Below, piece after piece: positions 44,859-53,208 of a stretch of DNA of 64,000 nt. The notes beneath the pieces are model-generated. The model made no database searches, was not told where the DNA came from, and saw only the letters and a program-made list of their open reading frames with translations. The position numbers were made by a program, and so were the translations under genes. Numbering within the stretch: the stretch's first letter is position 1; each line of letters starts with the position of its first letter. The stretch lies in NCBI RefSeq assembly GCF_019966535.1, contig NZ_JAIMID010000002.1, positions 248,001 to 312,000 of the forward strand, given 5' to 3'. Source of the DNA: Mesobacterium pallidum. GTDB lineage: Bacteria > Pseudomonadota > Alphaproteobacteria > Rhodobacterales > Rhodobacteraceae.

Positions 44859-45290
44859 ATGAGCAAGACATCCGATATCCCCCCGCGCCGCCTGTTCATG
44901 GCGCTTGCCGGTGCCGCCCTCGCCGGCGCCTTCGGCACCTGGATCACGGGCCTCGGCGCGGCCTGGCCCGCGCTGTTGGTGCCGCTGTCGCTGGCGCTTT
45001 TCGCGGCCGTCTGGGCCGGGTCCACGCCGCGCGAGCTGCGCCGCGCCCTGCCCTGGATTCTGGCCGGGCTGGTCGGCGTGCAGCTGGCGCTGTGGCTCCC
45101 GCTGATCCTGGCGTTCTACGTCCAGGGCGGGGGCGCGGCGCAGCTGGGCCATGCGGTGGGCGCCGCGCTGGTCACGACGCTTGCGGTCGGCTGGTATGTC
45201 GGCACCCAGCACTGGGGCCTGGCGCTGGCGACGCTGGCGCTGGCCGCCGTGCTTCTGACCTGGCGCCGGATGGGACAGAAGGAGCCGTGA
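44859..45290 (+). CDS. Small polytopic membrane protein of unknown function
   Basis: A 143-residue protein with four predicted helices: LFMALAGAALAGAFGTWITG, ALLVPLSLALFAAVWAG, WILAGLVGVQLALWLPLILA, and a last pair from HAVGAALVTTLAVGWYVGTQ to ALATLALAAVLLTW. I do not recognise the family. Its stop codon shares a base with the ATG of the next gene (TGATG), so it is translationally coupled to the exported helical-repeat protein. It may be a membrane partner for it. The upstream LysR operator suggests joint control. Confidence 0.8.
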   Translation: MSKTSDIPPRRLFMALAGAALAGAFGTWITGLGAAWPALLVPLSLALFAAVWAGSTPRELRRALPWILAGLVGVQLALWLPLILAFYVQGGGAAQLGHAVGAALVTTLAVGWYVGTQHWGLALATLALAAVLLTWRRMGQKEP

Positions 45291-47920
45291 TGCGCCATCT
45301 CATCTGCCTTTTCGCCTGCGCGCTCGCGCTGCTTGCCACGGCCCCGCGCGCGCAGGAGGTCGACGCCTCGCTCTATGACGAGCTGGTCGCCCTCACCGCC
45401 GGGGACATGGGCGAGGACGCCGCCCGGCTGATCCTGCGCCATGGCTATGCCGAGCACCTCGGGGACGTCGACACGGTGGCCGAGCTGGCCGCATTGCCCG
45501 CGGCCTACGCGCCCTCGGCCGGGAACCGGCTGACGGCGGCCATGCTGCATTACCCGATGGGCCGTGTCATCGACATCCTGCACGAGATGGGGCGCGGCAG
45601 CGACGTGGTGCTGGCCTGGCACATCGAATACCGCCTGCGCTGGCGCGCCGGGCAGGAGGCGGACGCCTGGGCCGACGTGCAGACCATCCTCGACAGCCTC
45701 GCCCCGGCGGAGCTGGGCTGGGACGACCCTTCGCTCACGTCGCTGCTGGCCGATGCCGCCGTGCTGGCGTTTCGCGCGGGGCAGATCGAGGCGGCGGAGG
45801 GCTACTTTGCCCGCGCAAAGACCTGCGGCGAGATGCCCTGCGCGGCCGACGTGGTGCAGGGCTGGGGCCAGGGCTACCTTGACGCCGAGCCGCGCGAAGG
45901 ACTGCGGCCCGACCCGGCCGTACTGCTGGCCGCGGCCGAGGCGCATGTGCCGCTGATCTACGCAGACCAGAACGGGATGATGGCGGCCCTGCGCCGCGAG
46001 CACGCGTTCGCGACCGGCGGCGGCCCGGCGCTGCTGAGCGCCGCGCTGACCCGGGGCGGCACCCCGGCCGAGCTGCGCCAGATGGCCGAACGGCTGGTCT
46101 CGGCCGACCAGCGGGCCCGAATGGCGATGACCTATTACGGCGTGCTGAACGAGCTGCGCGGCCGGGCAGAGCGCGGCGCGATGATGCCCGTTGACGAGGT
46201 GGTGGAGGACACGATCTTTGACGACACCGCGTTGCGCATCACCAATGCGCTCGAGACCTTCCCGATGCTGATGCCGCTGTTGCGCGGCTCGGACGGGCCG
46301 GGTCACGCGCTGGTGGCGGGGCTGATGGAGGCGCGGTTGCGCGCCGGCATGGGCCACACCGAGGACGCTCTGGCGCAGGTCATCGGGCTGATCGCCGCCG
46401 GACGCGATGCAGGTCACGGCGACACGACGCTGGCCGCCTTTCACGCCGATGCCTGGGCGCTGGCGCGGATGCTGGGCCGCGACGCACTGGCGCAGGAGGC
46501 CTGGGCGCGGTTTGCCCCCTGCCTCGACGCCCCCTGCCCCGAGGACCTCGTGGCGCGGGTCTTCGAGCCGCCGTTCGACCTGCCGACCCCCGGCCCCGTC
46601 GGGCTGCCGCAGGACAAGGCGGCGGCCTTCCAGGCGCCCGAGATCGAGCGGATCTTTCCAGGCGACCTCCTTGTCCTGTCCGAGCTCTACCGCGCCGGAA
46701 ACTCCCAGGACCGGCCGATGGATTCCGCCCGCAACGCGCTGATTTCCATCAACTACGCGCTGCGGGCCGAGGGCATCGCCCCCGCCACCCTGCGCGACCG
46801 CGCCGCGGCCGCGATGGACACGCTGATCTATGCCGGGCGCTATGCCGATGCGGCGGACGTGGGCGACCGCACCCTCGACCGCCTGCCCGAAGGCAGCCCC
46901 GTTCTGGCCGACCCCGATGCCGCCTGGTTCTGGCGCATCCGTGGCCGCGCCGCGCAGCGTCTGGGACAGCCACGGGCCGAAACCTACTACGCCCGCGCTA
47001 TCGATCTCTCGGTGGGAGAGAGCCTCCTGCTCGACCTCATGGACACCTCCTACACGGACCTTCTGGATCGGGCGCTCGACAAGGCGCCCTCGCGTGAGAT
47101 GCGGGCCCGGCTGCGCGCCCGGCAGGGCCGGCTCGAGGAAGCGGCCGAGCTGATCCTGGCCGAACGGCGCGCGCGCGAGGCCGGCGGCACCGGCTCGCGC
47201 GAGGTGGCGGCGGGGCGTTTCACGGCCCGGGCCGAAGTGGCGTTGCAGCACGGACGGCTGGACGATCACGTGGCGCTGCTGGCCCGCGCGGCAGCGGCGA
47301 CCGAAGGCGCGGTGCCCCCCGACCTCGGCCCGGTCTATGCCCGGTTCTGGGACATGCGCGGGCTCGCCTGGCAGGAGGCAGCCTATCGCGAGGCCGCCGG
47401 CCAGCCGCTGGCCGCCGCCCGCCTGCGCGCGCTTGGCGGCCCGGTCGACTGGATGCCCGCGACCTGGGCACCGCTGCCTGCCCGCGTCGGGCCCGAGCAT
47501 GACCAGGGCTTTGCCGACAGCTCGGGCGGCTTCTCCAGCAATTCGAGCTACGACAAGATCCGCCACCTGATCGACTTCCGCGACCGAGGCAATTACGAGG
47601 CTGCCGCCGCGCTGATGACGGGCTACCGCTGGGTCGCCCTCGGGGCCGAGGCGAACGGCGCCTATGTCGATGCGCAGACGCTGTGGCAGATGGCCTTTAC
47701 CTTCGCGCGGGGCGGCGACACCGGGGTGGCGTTCGATCTGATGAACCGCGCCGCGCGCATCGCCGCCACGCTGAGTTTCGAGGGCGCGGGCGGCGCCGGG
47801 GGCGGCACCTTGCAGCTGCTGGAACGCGACCGCTGGCGGTACCTTCTGTTCGTCGACATCGCCTGGGCGCGGCTCTCGGGCCAGGCGCCGGAGGAAATGC
47901 TGGTGGTGTCGCGCTACTAA
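45290..47920 (+). CDS. Large exported helical-repeat (TPR-like) protein
   Basis: An 876-residue protein with a signal peptide (MRHLICLFACALALLATAPRA) and no other membrane helix. The rest is Ala/Leu/Arg-rich helix pairs with TPR-like spacing, for example RAGQIEAAEGYFARAKTCGE, ETYYARAIDLSVGESLLLDL, RQGRLEEAAELILAERR and RGNYEAAAALMTGYRW. It is probably a periplasmic scaffold or adaptor. I do not recognise a named family. Its last codons (CGC TAC TAA) are the first unit of the 26-bp array that runs to the convergent CHAT protease gene, whose usual partners are TPR proteins. Confidence 0.8.
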   Translation: MRHLICLFACALALLATAPRAQEVDASLYDELVALTAGDMGEDAARLILRHGYAEHLGDVDTVAELAALPAAYAPSAGNRLTAAMLHYPMGRVIDILHEMGRGSDVVLAWHIEYRLRWRAGQEADAWADVQTILDSLAPAELGWDDPSLTSLLADAAVLAFRAGQIEAAEGYFARAKTCGEMPCAADVVQGWGQGYLDAEPREGLRPDPAVLLAAAEAHVPLIYADQNGMMAALRREHAFATGGGPALLSAALTRGGTPAELRQMAERLVSADQRARMAMTYYGVLNELRGRAERGAMMPVDEVVEDTIFDDTALRITNALETFPMLMPLLRGSDGPGHALVAGLMEARLRAGMGHTEDALAQVIGLIAAGRDAGHGDTTLAAFHADAWALARMLGRDALAQEAWARFAPCLDAPCPEDLVARVFEPPFDLPTPGPVGLPQDKAAAFQAPEIERIFPGDLLVLSELYRAGNSQDRPMDSARNALISINYALRAEGIAPATLRDRAAAAMDTLIYAGRYADAADVGDRTLDRLPEGSPVLADPDAAWFWRIRGRAAQRLGQPRAETYYARAIDLSVGESLLLDLMDTSYTDLLDRALDKAPSREMRARLRARQGRLEEAAELILAERRAREAGGTGSREVAAGRFTARAEVALQHGRLDDHVALLARAAAATEGAVPPDLGPVYARFWDMRGLAWQEAAYREAAGQPLAAARLRALGGPVDWMPATWAPLPARVGPEHDQGFADSSGGFSSNSSYDKIRHLIDFRDRGNYEAAAALMTGYRWVALGAEANGAYVDAQTLWQMAFTFARGGDTGVAFDLMNRAARIAATLSFEGAGGAGGGTLQLLERDRWRYLLFVDIAWARLSGQAPEEMLVVSRY

Positions 47921-48074
47921 GCGCGCCGATGGAAATGCGCTACTAAGCGCGCCGATGGAAATGCGCTACTAAGCGCGCCGATGGAGATGCGCGACTAAGC
48001 GCGCAGATGGAATTGCGCGACTGAACGCTCAAACGGAAGCCCGCCACCCGGCGCGCCGATAACCCTGCGCTAAC
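47911..48074. repeat. 26-bp tandem array spanning two stop codons
   Basis: Six in-register 26-bp units start at 47911, 47937, 47963, 47989, 48015 and 48041, with a partial seventh at 48067. The consensus begins GCGCTACTAAGCGCGCC and ends GATGGAAAT. Units 1 and 2 are identical, and divergence grows toward the right. The TAA of the plus gene lies in unit 1, and the stop of the minus gene (CTA at 48070-48072) lies at the matching offset of unit 7. Confidence 0.85.
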
Positions 48075-49674
48075 CACCCCGCGGCGCCCCGCCTTCGCCC
48101 ACCACCACGAAGGGCGCCCAGGCCGAAGGATGCGCAAGGCTCGGATCGACGCCATCTGCCATCAGCGCCAGCGTCGCGCGGCGCAGTGCCTCGGCCCGTC
48201 CCAGGCCAGGGTCCTCGGCCAGCCGCGCCAGCGTGTCGGCCGTAAGCCGCGCCGCCACGTCGTCGCGCACGGGCCAGTGCGACACGAGGATCGCCCGCGC
48301 GCCTGCAAACAGGAAGGCCCGCGCCAGCCCCGACAGCCCCTCGGCCCCCGGCGTGCCATCCCCGGCGGCCGTGTTGCAGGCCGACAGGATCACCCAGTCG
48401 GCATCGAGCGTCAGCGCCGAGGCCTCGGAGGCGGTCAGCAACCCGTCATCGGCCGCGCAGGCCACCTTTGGCGGGGTAAAGGCCAGCGCCGGCTCGGCCA
48501 GCCCCGAGATGTCGCCGGTGATCAGCCCGTGCGTGGCAAAGGACAGCACCGTGACGCCCGTGAGGTCCGCCGCCTTGACCGATGCCTCCGACGCCTCGGG
48601 CCCGAGCCGCAGCTCGGCCGCGCCGGGGAACAGCTGCGCGATCCGGCGCAGTTCGCGCGCGGTGCCGGGCAAAGAGGGCAATTGCCGGATCGCGTCCAGC
48701 TGCGTGCCCGTGTCGCCGAAGAAATCACCAATCGACCGCGAGGCGACCTGTAGCGGCGCCTCGGCCCCGCCGAAGACCGGATCGCCGAACCCCGCAAAGC
48801 GCGGTACGCGCGGGGCCGCCGCGATGCCCGCCCGGATCGACCCCAGGCTCGCCACCGCCGGCAGCGTCGTCGTGGCATAGCGCCGGGCCAGCCAGGGTGC
48901 CTCGGCCAGCGGGCCATTGTGGGGCGCGGTCAGCAGGACCGACAGCGGCAGGCTCGACAGCGGGCCGTCCTTGACCACGAACAGGCTGTCGGCCCCCCCA
49001 AGCGCCCCCGCGACCGGCGCGATCAGCGCGGCATACAGCGCATGGGCGGTGCCTGTGTCGAACGCCGCCTCGGCCGGGGTATCGTCCTCGAGCGCCGCCG
49101 CCCCGCGCGACGGGCCGGTCGGGTCGAGATCGGCCCTGAGCGCGCGGACCGCCGCCTCGACCTCCGCCGCGCCCATGTCCGACCGGTGCCAGGCGGTGGC
49201 ATCGGGGCTCACGGCCCAGACATAGGTTGCGGCATTGGACGACAGGATCAGCAGCAGCGCCTCGCCGGGGGCCAGCAGCGCCTGCACCTCGGCATAGGAC
49301 AGCGGCCGCGGGCTCGCCATCTCGGCGTAATCGGGGAAATCGCGGCGGATCTCGGCATCCAGCGCCTCGACCTCGTCCGACAGGCGGCGGATTTCGGCCC
49401 GTGTCGAATCCGCGTTTGCGCCCGGGTCGGCCAGGGCGCGCGTCAGCCGGGCGAGGTCGGCTTCGGCCGCCTGGCGCGCCCGGATGCGCGTCCCCAGCGG
49501 TCCGTCCCCGGCCGCCGCCCGCACCCCGACCTGCGCCACGGCGCGGGCCGCCTGCGTCGCCAGCACCCATTGCGCGCCTTCAAAGGCGCGGCCGGCCAGC
49601 GCCTCGGCCTCTTCGGCGCGGCTCTGGGGGGCGGTCAGCATGAGAGAGAGGACAAGCAGGAGCGTTCTGCGCAT
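48070..49674 (-). CDS. Exported CHAT-domain cysteine protease-like protein
   Basis: A 534-residue protein with a signal peptide (MRRTLLLVLSLMLTAPQSRA). A helical, possibly coiled-coil region follows (about 60-112, ADLARLTRALADPGANADST), then a caspase-like CHAT domain (about 205-530). The catalytic dyad is present: SFATHGLITG (His382) and ILSACNTAAGDG (Cys433). Other CHAT blocks are KDGPLSSLPLSVLL and GLSGLARAFLFAGARAILVS. CHAT proteases usually work with TPR partners; here the likely partner is the convergent helical-repeat gene. The export signal is notable because well-studied CHAT effectors are cytoplasmic. The start was chosen at the signal peptide. Confidence 0.9.
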   Translation of the reverse strand: MRRTLLLVLSLMLTAPQSRAEEAEALAGRAFEGAQWVLATQAARAVAQVGVRAAAGDGPLGTRIRARQAAEADLARLTRALADPGANADSTRAEIRRLSDEVEALDAEIRRDFPDYAEMASPRPLSYAEVQALLAPGEALLLILSSNAATYVWAVSPDATAWHRSDMGAAEVEAAVRALRADLDPTGPSRGAAALEDDTPAEAAFDTGTAHALYAALIAPVAGALGGADSLFVVKDGPLSSLPLSVLLTAPHNGPLAEAPWLARRYATTTLPAVASLGSIRAGIAAAPRVPRFAGFGDPVFGGAEAPLQVASRSIGDFFGDTGTQLDAIRQLPSLPGTARELRRIAQLFPGAAELRLGPEASEASVKAADLTGVTVLSFATHGLITGDISGLAEPALAFTPPKVACAADDGLLTASEASALTLDADWVILSACNTAAGDGTPGAEGLSGLARAFLFAGARAILVSHWPVRDDVAARLTADTLARLAEDPGLGRAEALRRATLALMADGVDPSLAHPSAWAPFVVVGEGGAPRGG

Positions 49675-49801
49675 GGGTCGGGTAATCCGGCAGGTGACTG
49701 GCCCCATGCTAGCCGCGCCGCTGCCCCCGCGGCAAGCCCGGCGACGCCTGGTTGCGGCCCGCCCCCGCGCGGCGCTATGCATGAACCAAGGAGGACCCGC
49801 C

Positions 49802-50446
49802 ATGCCCCAGACCCAGCACGCGCCCCGGGTAATCGACCCCGAGGCGTTGGCCGCGCAGATCCGCGCCCTGCCCGGCACCGGCCGCCAGCTGATCGCCTTT
49901 GCCGGCCCGCCGGGCGCGGGCAAGTCGACCCTTGCCGAAGACCTCGTGGCCCGGCTCGGTCCCGAGGCGGCGGTGGTGCCGATGGATGGCTTTCACCTCG
50001 ACAATGTCCTGCTCGATGCGCGCGGGCTGCGGCCCCGCAAGGGCGCGCCGCAGACCTTCGACGCCGCCGGGATTTCCCATGCGATCAGGCGATTGCGCGG
50101 GGAAGATCACGTGATCCTGCCGGCCTTCGACCGCACGCTCGACAAGGCCATCGCCGGCGTGGTCGAGATCGGCCCGGCGCAGCGGCTCTGCCTGGTCGAA
50201 GGCAATTACCTGCTCTCCACCGACGGCCCCTGGGCCGGGCTTGCACCGCTCTTCGACCTGCGCGTGGCGCTGGACGTGCCGATGGACGTGCTGGAATCGC
50301 GGCTGGTGCAGCGCTGGCTGGACCACGGGATGGACCCCGACGCCGCCCGCGCCCGGGCCGAGGGGAACGACCTGCCCAACGCCCGCTTCGTGCGAGAGAC
50401 GATGGGCCCCGTCGACCTGGTCTACGCCCCGCCCGTCACAGGGTGA
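49802..50446 (+). CDS. P-loop nucleoside/sugar kinase family protein
   Basis: A 214-residue cytoplasmic kinase of the uridine kinase/pantothenate kinase-like group. The Walker A motif is AFAGPPGAGKSTLAEDL (residues about 32-48), followed by PMDGFHLDNVLLDARGLRPR, ILPAFDRTLDKAIAG and VEGNYLLSTDGPWAGL. The DGFH and EGNYLL motifs are typical of proteins annotated as nucleoside or fructose kinases. The substrate is uncertain. GGAGGACCC precedes the ATG. Its 3' end overlaps the convergent hydrolase gene by 25 bp. Confidence 0.88.
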   Translation: MPQTQHAPRVIDPEALAAQIRALPGTGRQLIAFAGPPGAGKSTLAEDLVARLGPEAAVVPMDGFHLDNVLLDARGLRPRKGAPQTFDAAGISHAIRRLRGEDHVILPAFDRTLDKAIAGVVEIGPAQRLCLVEGNYLLSTDGPWAGLAPLFDLRVALDVPMDVLESRLVQRWLDHGMDPDAARARAEGNDLPNARFVRETMGPVDLVYAPPVTG

Positions 50447-51189
50447 CGGCCCAGCCAGGCGGCGATGCCCCGCGCCAGCCCCTCGGGGTCGGCGACCTGC
50501 GGTACATGACCGGTGTCCATCCGCATCACCTCGAGCGCGGGAATCCCGTCGCACATCATGTCCTGCGCCTCGGGCAGGACCGACCGGTCGCGCCCGGCTC
50601 GGACATAAAGCTTGGGAAGCGTGGCGAACCCCGGACCAGCCGGCGTGGCGATCCGGTAGCCGGCAGCGGGTTGCGGCGTCAGCCTCCGCGCCGCCGCGCG
50701 CGCGACATCCTCGGGCAGGTCCTGAAAGAAATGCGCCATGGCAGCCGCTTCGGGCACGCTGCTGCTGCGCCCGCCTTCTGCATGCAGCACATGCGGCGTG
50801 ACCCCGATCCGCCGCCCCGGCCCGGCGATCCGCTGCTGGATGTCGTCGAAGGTCTCTCCGCCCGGCAGCAGCATCCCGGCGATCCAGATGCCGTGGCTCA
50901 CCCGGTCCGGGAACCAGGTCGCCCCCGACGTCACCAGCATCCCGCCCCCGGAGTGCCCGACCAGCGCGACCGGGCCGTCCAACGCCTCCATGGCATCGGC
51001 GAGGCAGGCGCGAAAGTCCTCCGGCGTGACCGCGCTCACTGGCACTGCGTGATGCCCATCCCCCGGCAAGGCCAATGCCCGCGCCGCGATCCCCCGCGCC
51101 GCCAAGGCGGGCACGAGGTCATCCCAGACCCAGGGCCCGGCCCAGGCCCCGTGGATCAACAGAAGTGTCGGGAAAGCGGCGTCACTCAT
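50422..51189 (-). CDS. Alpha/beta-fold hydrolase
   Basis: A 255-residue cytoplasmic hydrolase. LLLIHGAWAGPWVWDDLVPA (oxyanion HG), the nucleophile elbow LVGHSGGGML (Ser near 80), the acidic-residue region YVRAGRDRSVLP and the catalytic His in MDTGHVPQVADP make a complete triad. It resembles salicylate/jasmonate esterase-like hydrolases. No substrate can be given. It may be downstream of the TPP-enzyme gene on the same strand, with two 3'-element cores in between. Confidence 0.9.
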   Translation of the reverse strand: MSDAAFPTLLLIHGAWAGPWVWDDLVPALAARGIAARALALPGDGHHAVPVSAVTPEDFRACLADAMEALDGPVALVGHSGGGMLVTSGATWFPDRVSHGIWIAGMLLPGGETFDDIQQRIAGPGRRIGVTPHVLHAEGGRSSSVPEAAAMAHFFQDLPEDVARAAARRLTPQPAAGYRIATPAGPGFATLPKLYVRAGRDRSVLPEAQDMMCDGIPALEVMRMDTGHVPQVADPEGLARGIAAWLGRHPVTGGA

Positions 51190-51268
51190 CCCGCGACGCT
51201 AGCCGCGCACACGCCGCACTCCAAGCCCCCGCCCGCAAAAGCGCGCAACATCAGCTTCTTGCGCCCAT

Positions 51269-51292
51269 GCTTTCATCTTTCAGAAAATATGC
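51269..51292 (-). repeat. Divergent core of the 3'-end element (copy d)
   Basis: On the minus strand the sequence GCATATTTTCTG plus AAAGATGAAAGC matches the spacing and A/T pattern of the element core, but the upstream GC hairpins are absent. It lies about 95 bp beyond the TPP-enzyme stop codon, after copy e. Confidence 0.4.
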
Positions 51293-51341
51293 ACATGCAA
51301 CGCAGCCACGGGGCACCCCGCTCGCGGTACGCGCCCCCCTG

Positions 51342-51365
51342 CCTTTCATTATTCCGCAAATACTC
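51342..51365 (-). repeat. 3'-end element core (copy e)
   Basis: On the minus strand the core GAGTATTTGCGG plus AATAATGAAAGG starts 20 bp beyond the TPP-enzyme stop. It is identical over 24 nt to the core at 4876-4899, though the flanks differ and no strong hairpin precedes it. Confidence 0.65.
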
Positions 51366-51384
51366 AAATCCGACGCCCGCCGCC

Positions 51385-53085
51385 TCACACCACCTTGACG
51401 TTCAACAGCGCACAGCGCCGCTCGGTCCCGATCACCTGCAGTGCGTCTTCGATGGCCCCGGCCAGGTCCTCGGGCCGCTCGACCGCCCGCGCCCAGGCGC
51501 GGCTCGCCTCGGCCACCTTGCAGAAATCCGGCACCGGGCTGAGGCCCGTCAGCGGCATCTGGTTCGCCTTCGCCGCCGCCCCGTCCGGGTAGAGCCCGGC
51601 GACCGAGGCCCGCACCGCCCCCCATTCGCCGTTGTTCACCACGACGATGAGGATCGGCAGCGCCAACGCCTCGGCAATCTGGTGGCAGGCGACGGGGTTG
51701 GCGAACATGTAGCTGCCGTCCCCGGGCACCGCGACGCAAAGCCGTTCCGGGTCGGCCAATTGCGCCCCCAGCGCGGCGGGAAAGGACCAGCCGAGCCCGC
51801 CGGAATGCGGTTCCTGGAACCAGGAGCCATGCTCATGACGCTCGCAGGCCCCCAGCACGCCCCCGAGTTCCGAGAACACCCGCGCTCGGCGCCCCGCCAG
51901 CGCCTCCGACAGCACCCGGCTGACGAAGGGCTTGGTCATCGCGTCGCCCCTCGGCTGGGCGCTTGCCGTGATCCGGTCCCGTTCGCGCCCGCTCGCCTCC
52001 GCCAGCCTTGCGCGGCGGGCGGCCAGCTGCGCCTCGTCCCGCGGCAGGTCGGTCATCGCGGCAATCAACGCCGGGATCGTCCGCGCGCTTTCGCCGGTGA
52101 TCGACAGGTCCGACCGGAAATTCCGCACCGGGGTGCGCGAGAACAGCGGGTCCGGCCCCATATGCGCGACCCGGGCGCCGGGTTTCGGCGCATGGGCATC
52201 CGGCATCCAGGGTGCGATGCAGTCGAGCACCAGCACCGCGTCGGCCTCGGCCAGCCACGGCCCCGGATCGGCCCCGACATGACAGGGGTGATCGGTCGGG
52301 ATCGCGAGATGCGTCGCCCACCAGGAACAGACGGCAATCCCCCAGTCCTCGGCCCAATTCGCGAAAGCCGCAAAGCTCGCCGCATCCCCCGCCCCGCGCT
52401 GCGCGATGACCAGCGGCGCCTCGGCCCCGGCCAGCCAGCTCGCCAGCGTGGCGATGGCGTCCGGGTTGGGCGCCGCCTCGGCCGGGCGCATCGTCGGGGC
52501 GGCGCCAAGGCCTTCGGTCCCGATCTCCTCGCACAGCACCTCGCGCGGGATCGACAGGTAGACCGGCCCCTTGGGGGTCGAGGACGCGATGGCGTGGGCG
52601 CGGTCCAGCAGCTCGGGCACCTGCTCGGGGAACTTCAGCTCGTACTCCCATTTGGCGGACTCGCGCACGAGCGCCGCCTGGTCGCGCATCTCCTGCCCCC
52701 AGCCGATGGGCACGGTGCGGGCGCCAAACCGGCCCTGCTCGGTCACCGGGGTGCGGCCCGACATCAGGATCATCGGCACATGCTCGCAGGCCGCGTTGAT
52801 CGCGCCGATGGCGCCGTTGGCCAGCCCTACGTTGGTGTGCAGCATCACCGCCTGCGGCCGGCCCGTCGCCAGGTAATACCCATGCGCCATCCCCAGCGCG
52901 GCATGTTCATGCGGCATGACCAGGGCGCGCGGCAGCTCTATCCCCTCGGCGGCAGCCTGCGCGAGCCCCTCGATGATGGGCGGAAAATCCGTGCCGGAAT
53001 TGGCAAAGACCACGTCGACGCCCAGCGCCTTGAGCCGCGGAAAGATCGCGCCGCCTGCCGTGATGCGCGCTTCGGTATCGGTCAT
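51385..53085 (-). CDS. Thiamine-diphosphate-dependent enzyme, acetolactate synthase/2-oxoacid decarboxylase family
   Basis: A 566-residue cytoplasmic enzyme with the three TPP-enzyme domains. The PYR domain has the activating Glu in VMPHEHAALGMAHGYYLATG (about 48-67) and TNVGLANGAIGAINAACEHV. The central domain is about 190-330. The PP domain has the cofactor motif VPGDGSYMFANPV and VVVNNGEWGAV. The reaction is not evident from sequence. It diverges from a ureohydrolase gene only 123 bp away. A 2-ketoarginine decarboxylase role paired with guanidinobutyrase is one possibility; a plain acetolactate synthase-like decarboxylase is another. Confidence 0.88.
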   Translation of the reverse strand: MTDTEARITAGGAIFPRLKALGVDVVFANSGTDFPPIIEGLAQAAAEGIELPRALVMPHEHAALGMAHGYYLATGRPQAVMLHTNVGLANGAIGAINAACEHVPMILMSGRTPVTEQGRFGARTVPIGWGQEMRDQAALVRESAKWEYELKFPEQVPELLDRAHAIASSTPKGPVYLSIPREVLCEEIGTEGLGAAPTMRPAEAAPNPDAIATLASWLAGAEAPLVIAQRGAGDAASFAAFANWAEDWGIAVCSWWATHLAIPTDHPCHVGADPGPWLAEADAVLVLDCIAPWMPDAHAPKPGARVAHMGPDPLFSRTPVRNFRSDLSITGESARTIPALIAAMTDLPRDEAQLAARRARLAEASGRERDRITASAQPRGDAMTKPFVSRVLSEALAGRRARVFSELGGVLGACERHEHGSWFQEPHSGGLGWSFPAALGAQLADPERLCVAVPGDGSYMFANPVACHQIAEALALPILIVVVNNGEWGAVRASVAGLYPDGAAAKANQMPLTGLSPVPDFCKVAEASRAWARAVERPEDLAGAIEDALQVIGTERRCALLNVKVV

Positions 53086-53208
53086 GTCCCCACTCCTCCC
53101 CTCGGGTCCTTGCCGGCACCGTCCCCCATCATGCCGCGAATGTCGAGAGCCGGCCTTGACCCCGCCCCGCCCCCGCGCTTGGCTGCACGCAATCATCCGG
53201 AGAACCAC

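Noticed and set aside
47911..48074. 26-bp repeats as a CRISPR or integron attC array
   Set aside because: The units are directly adjacent without unique spacers or cassettes, and no integrase or cas gene is nearby.
48919..53208. Upstream part of a 1745-codon plus-strand frame that ends as the ureohydrolase
   Set aside because: Only 53209-54156 has ureohydrolase motifs. The rest is antisense to the CHAT, alpha/beta-hydrolase and TPP-enzyme genes and overlaps the kinase gene in another frame.
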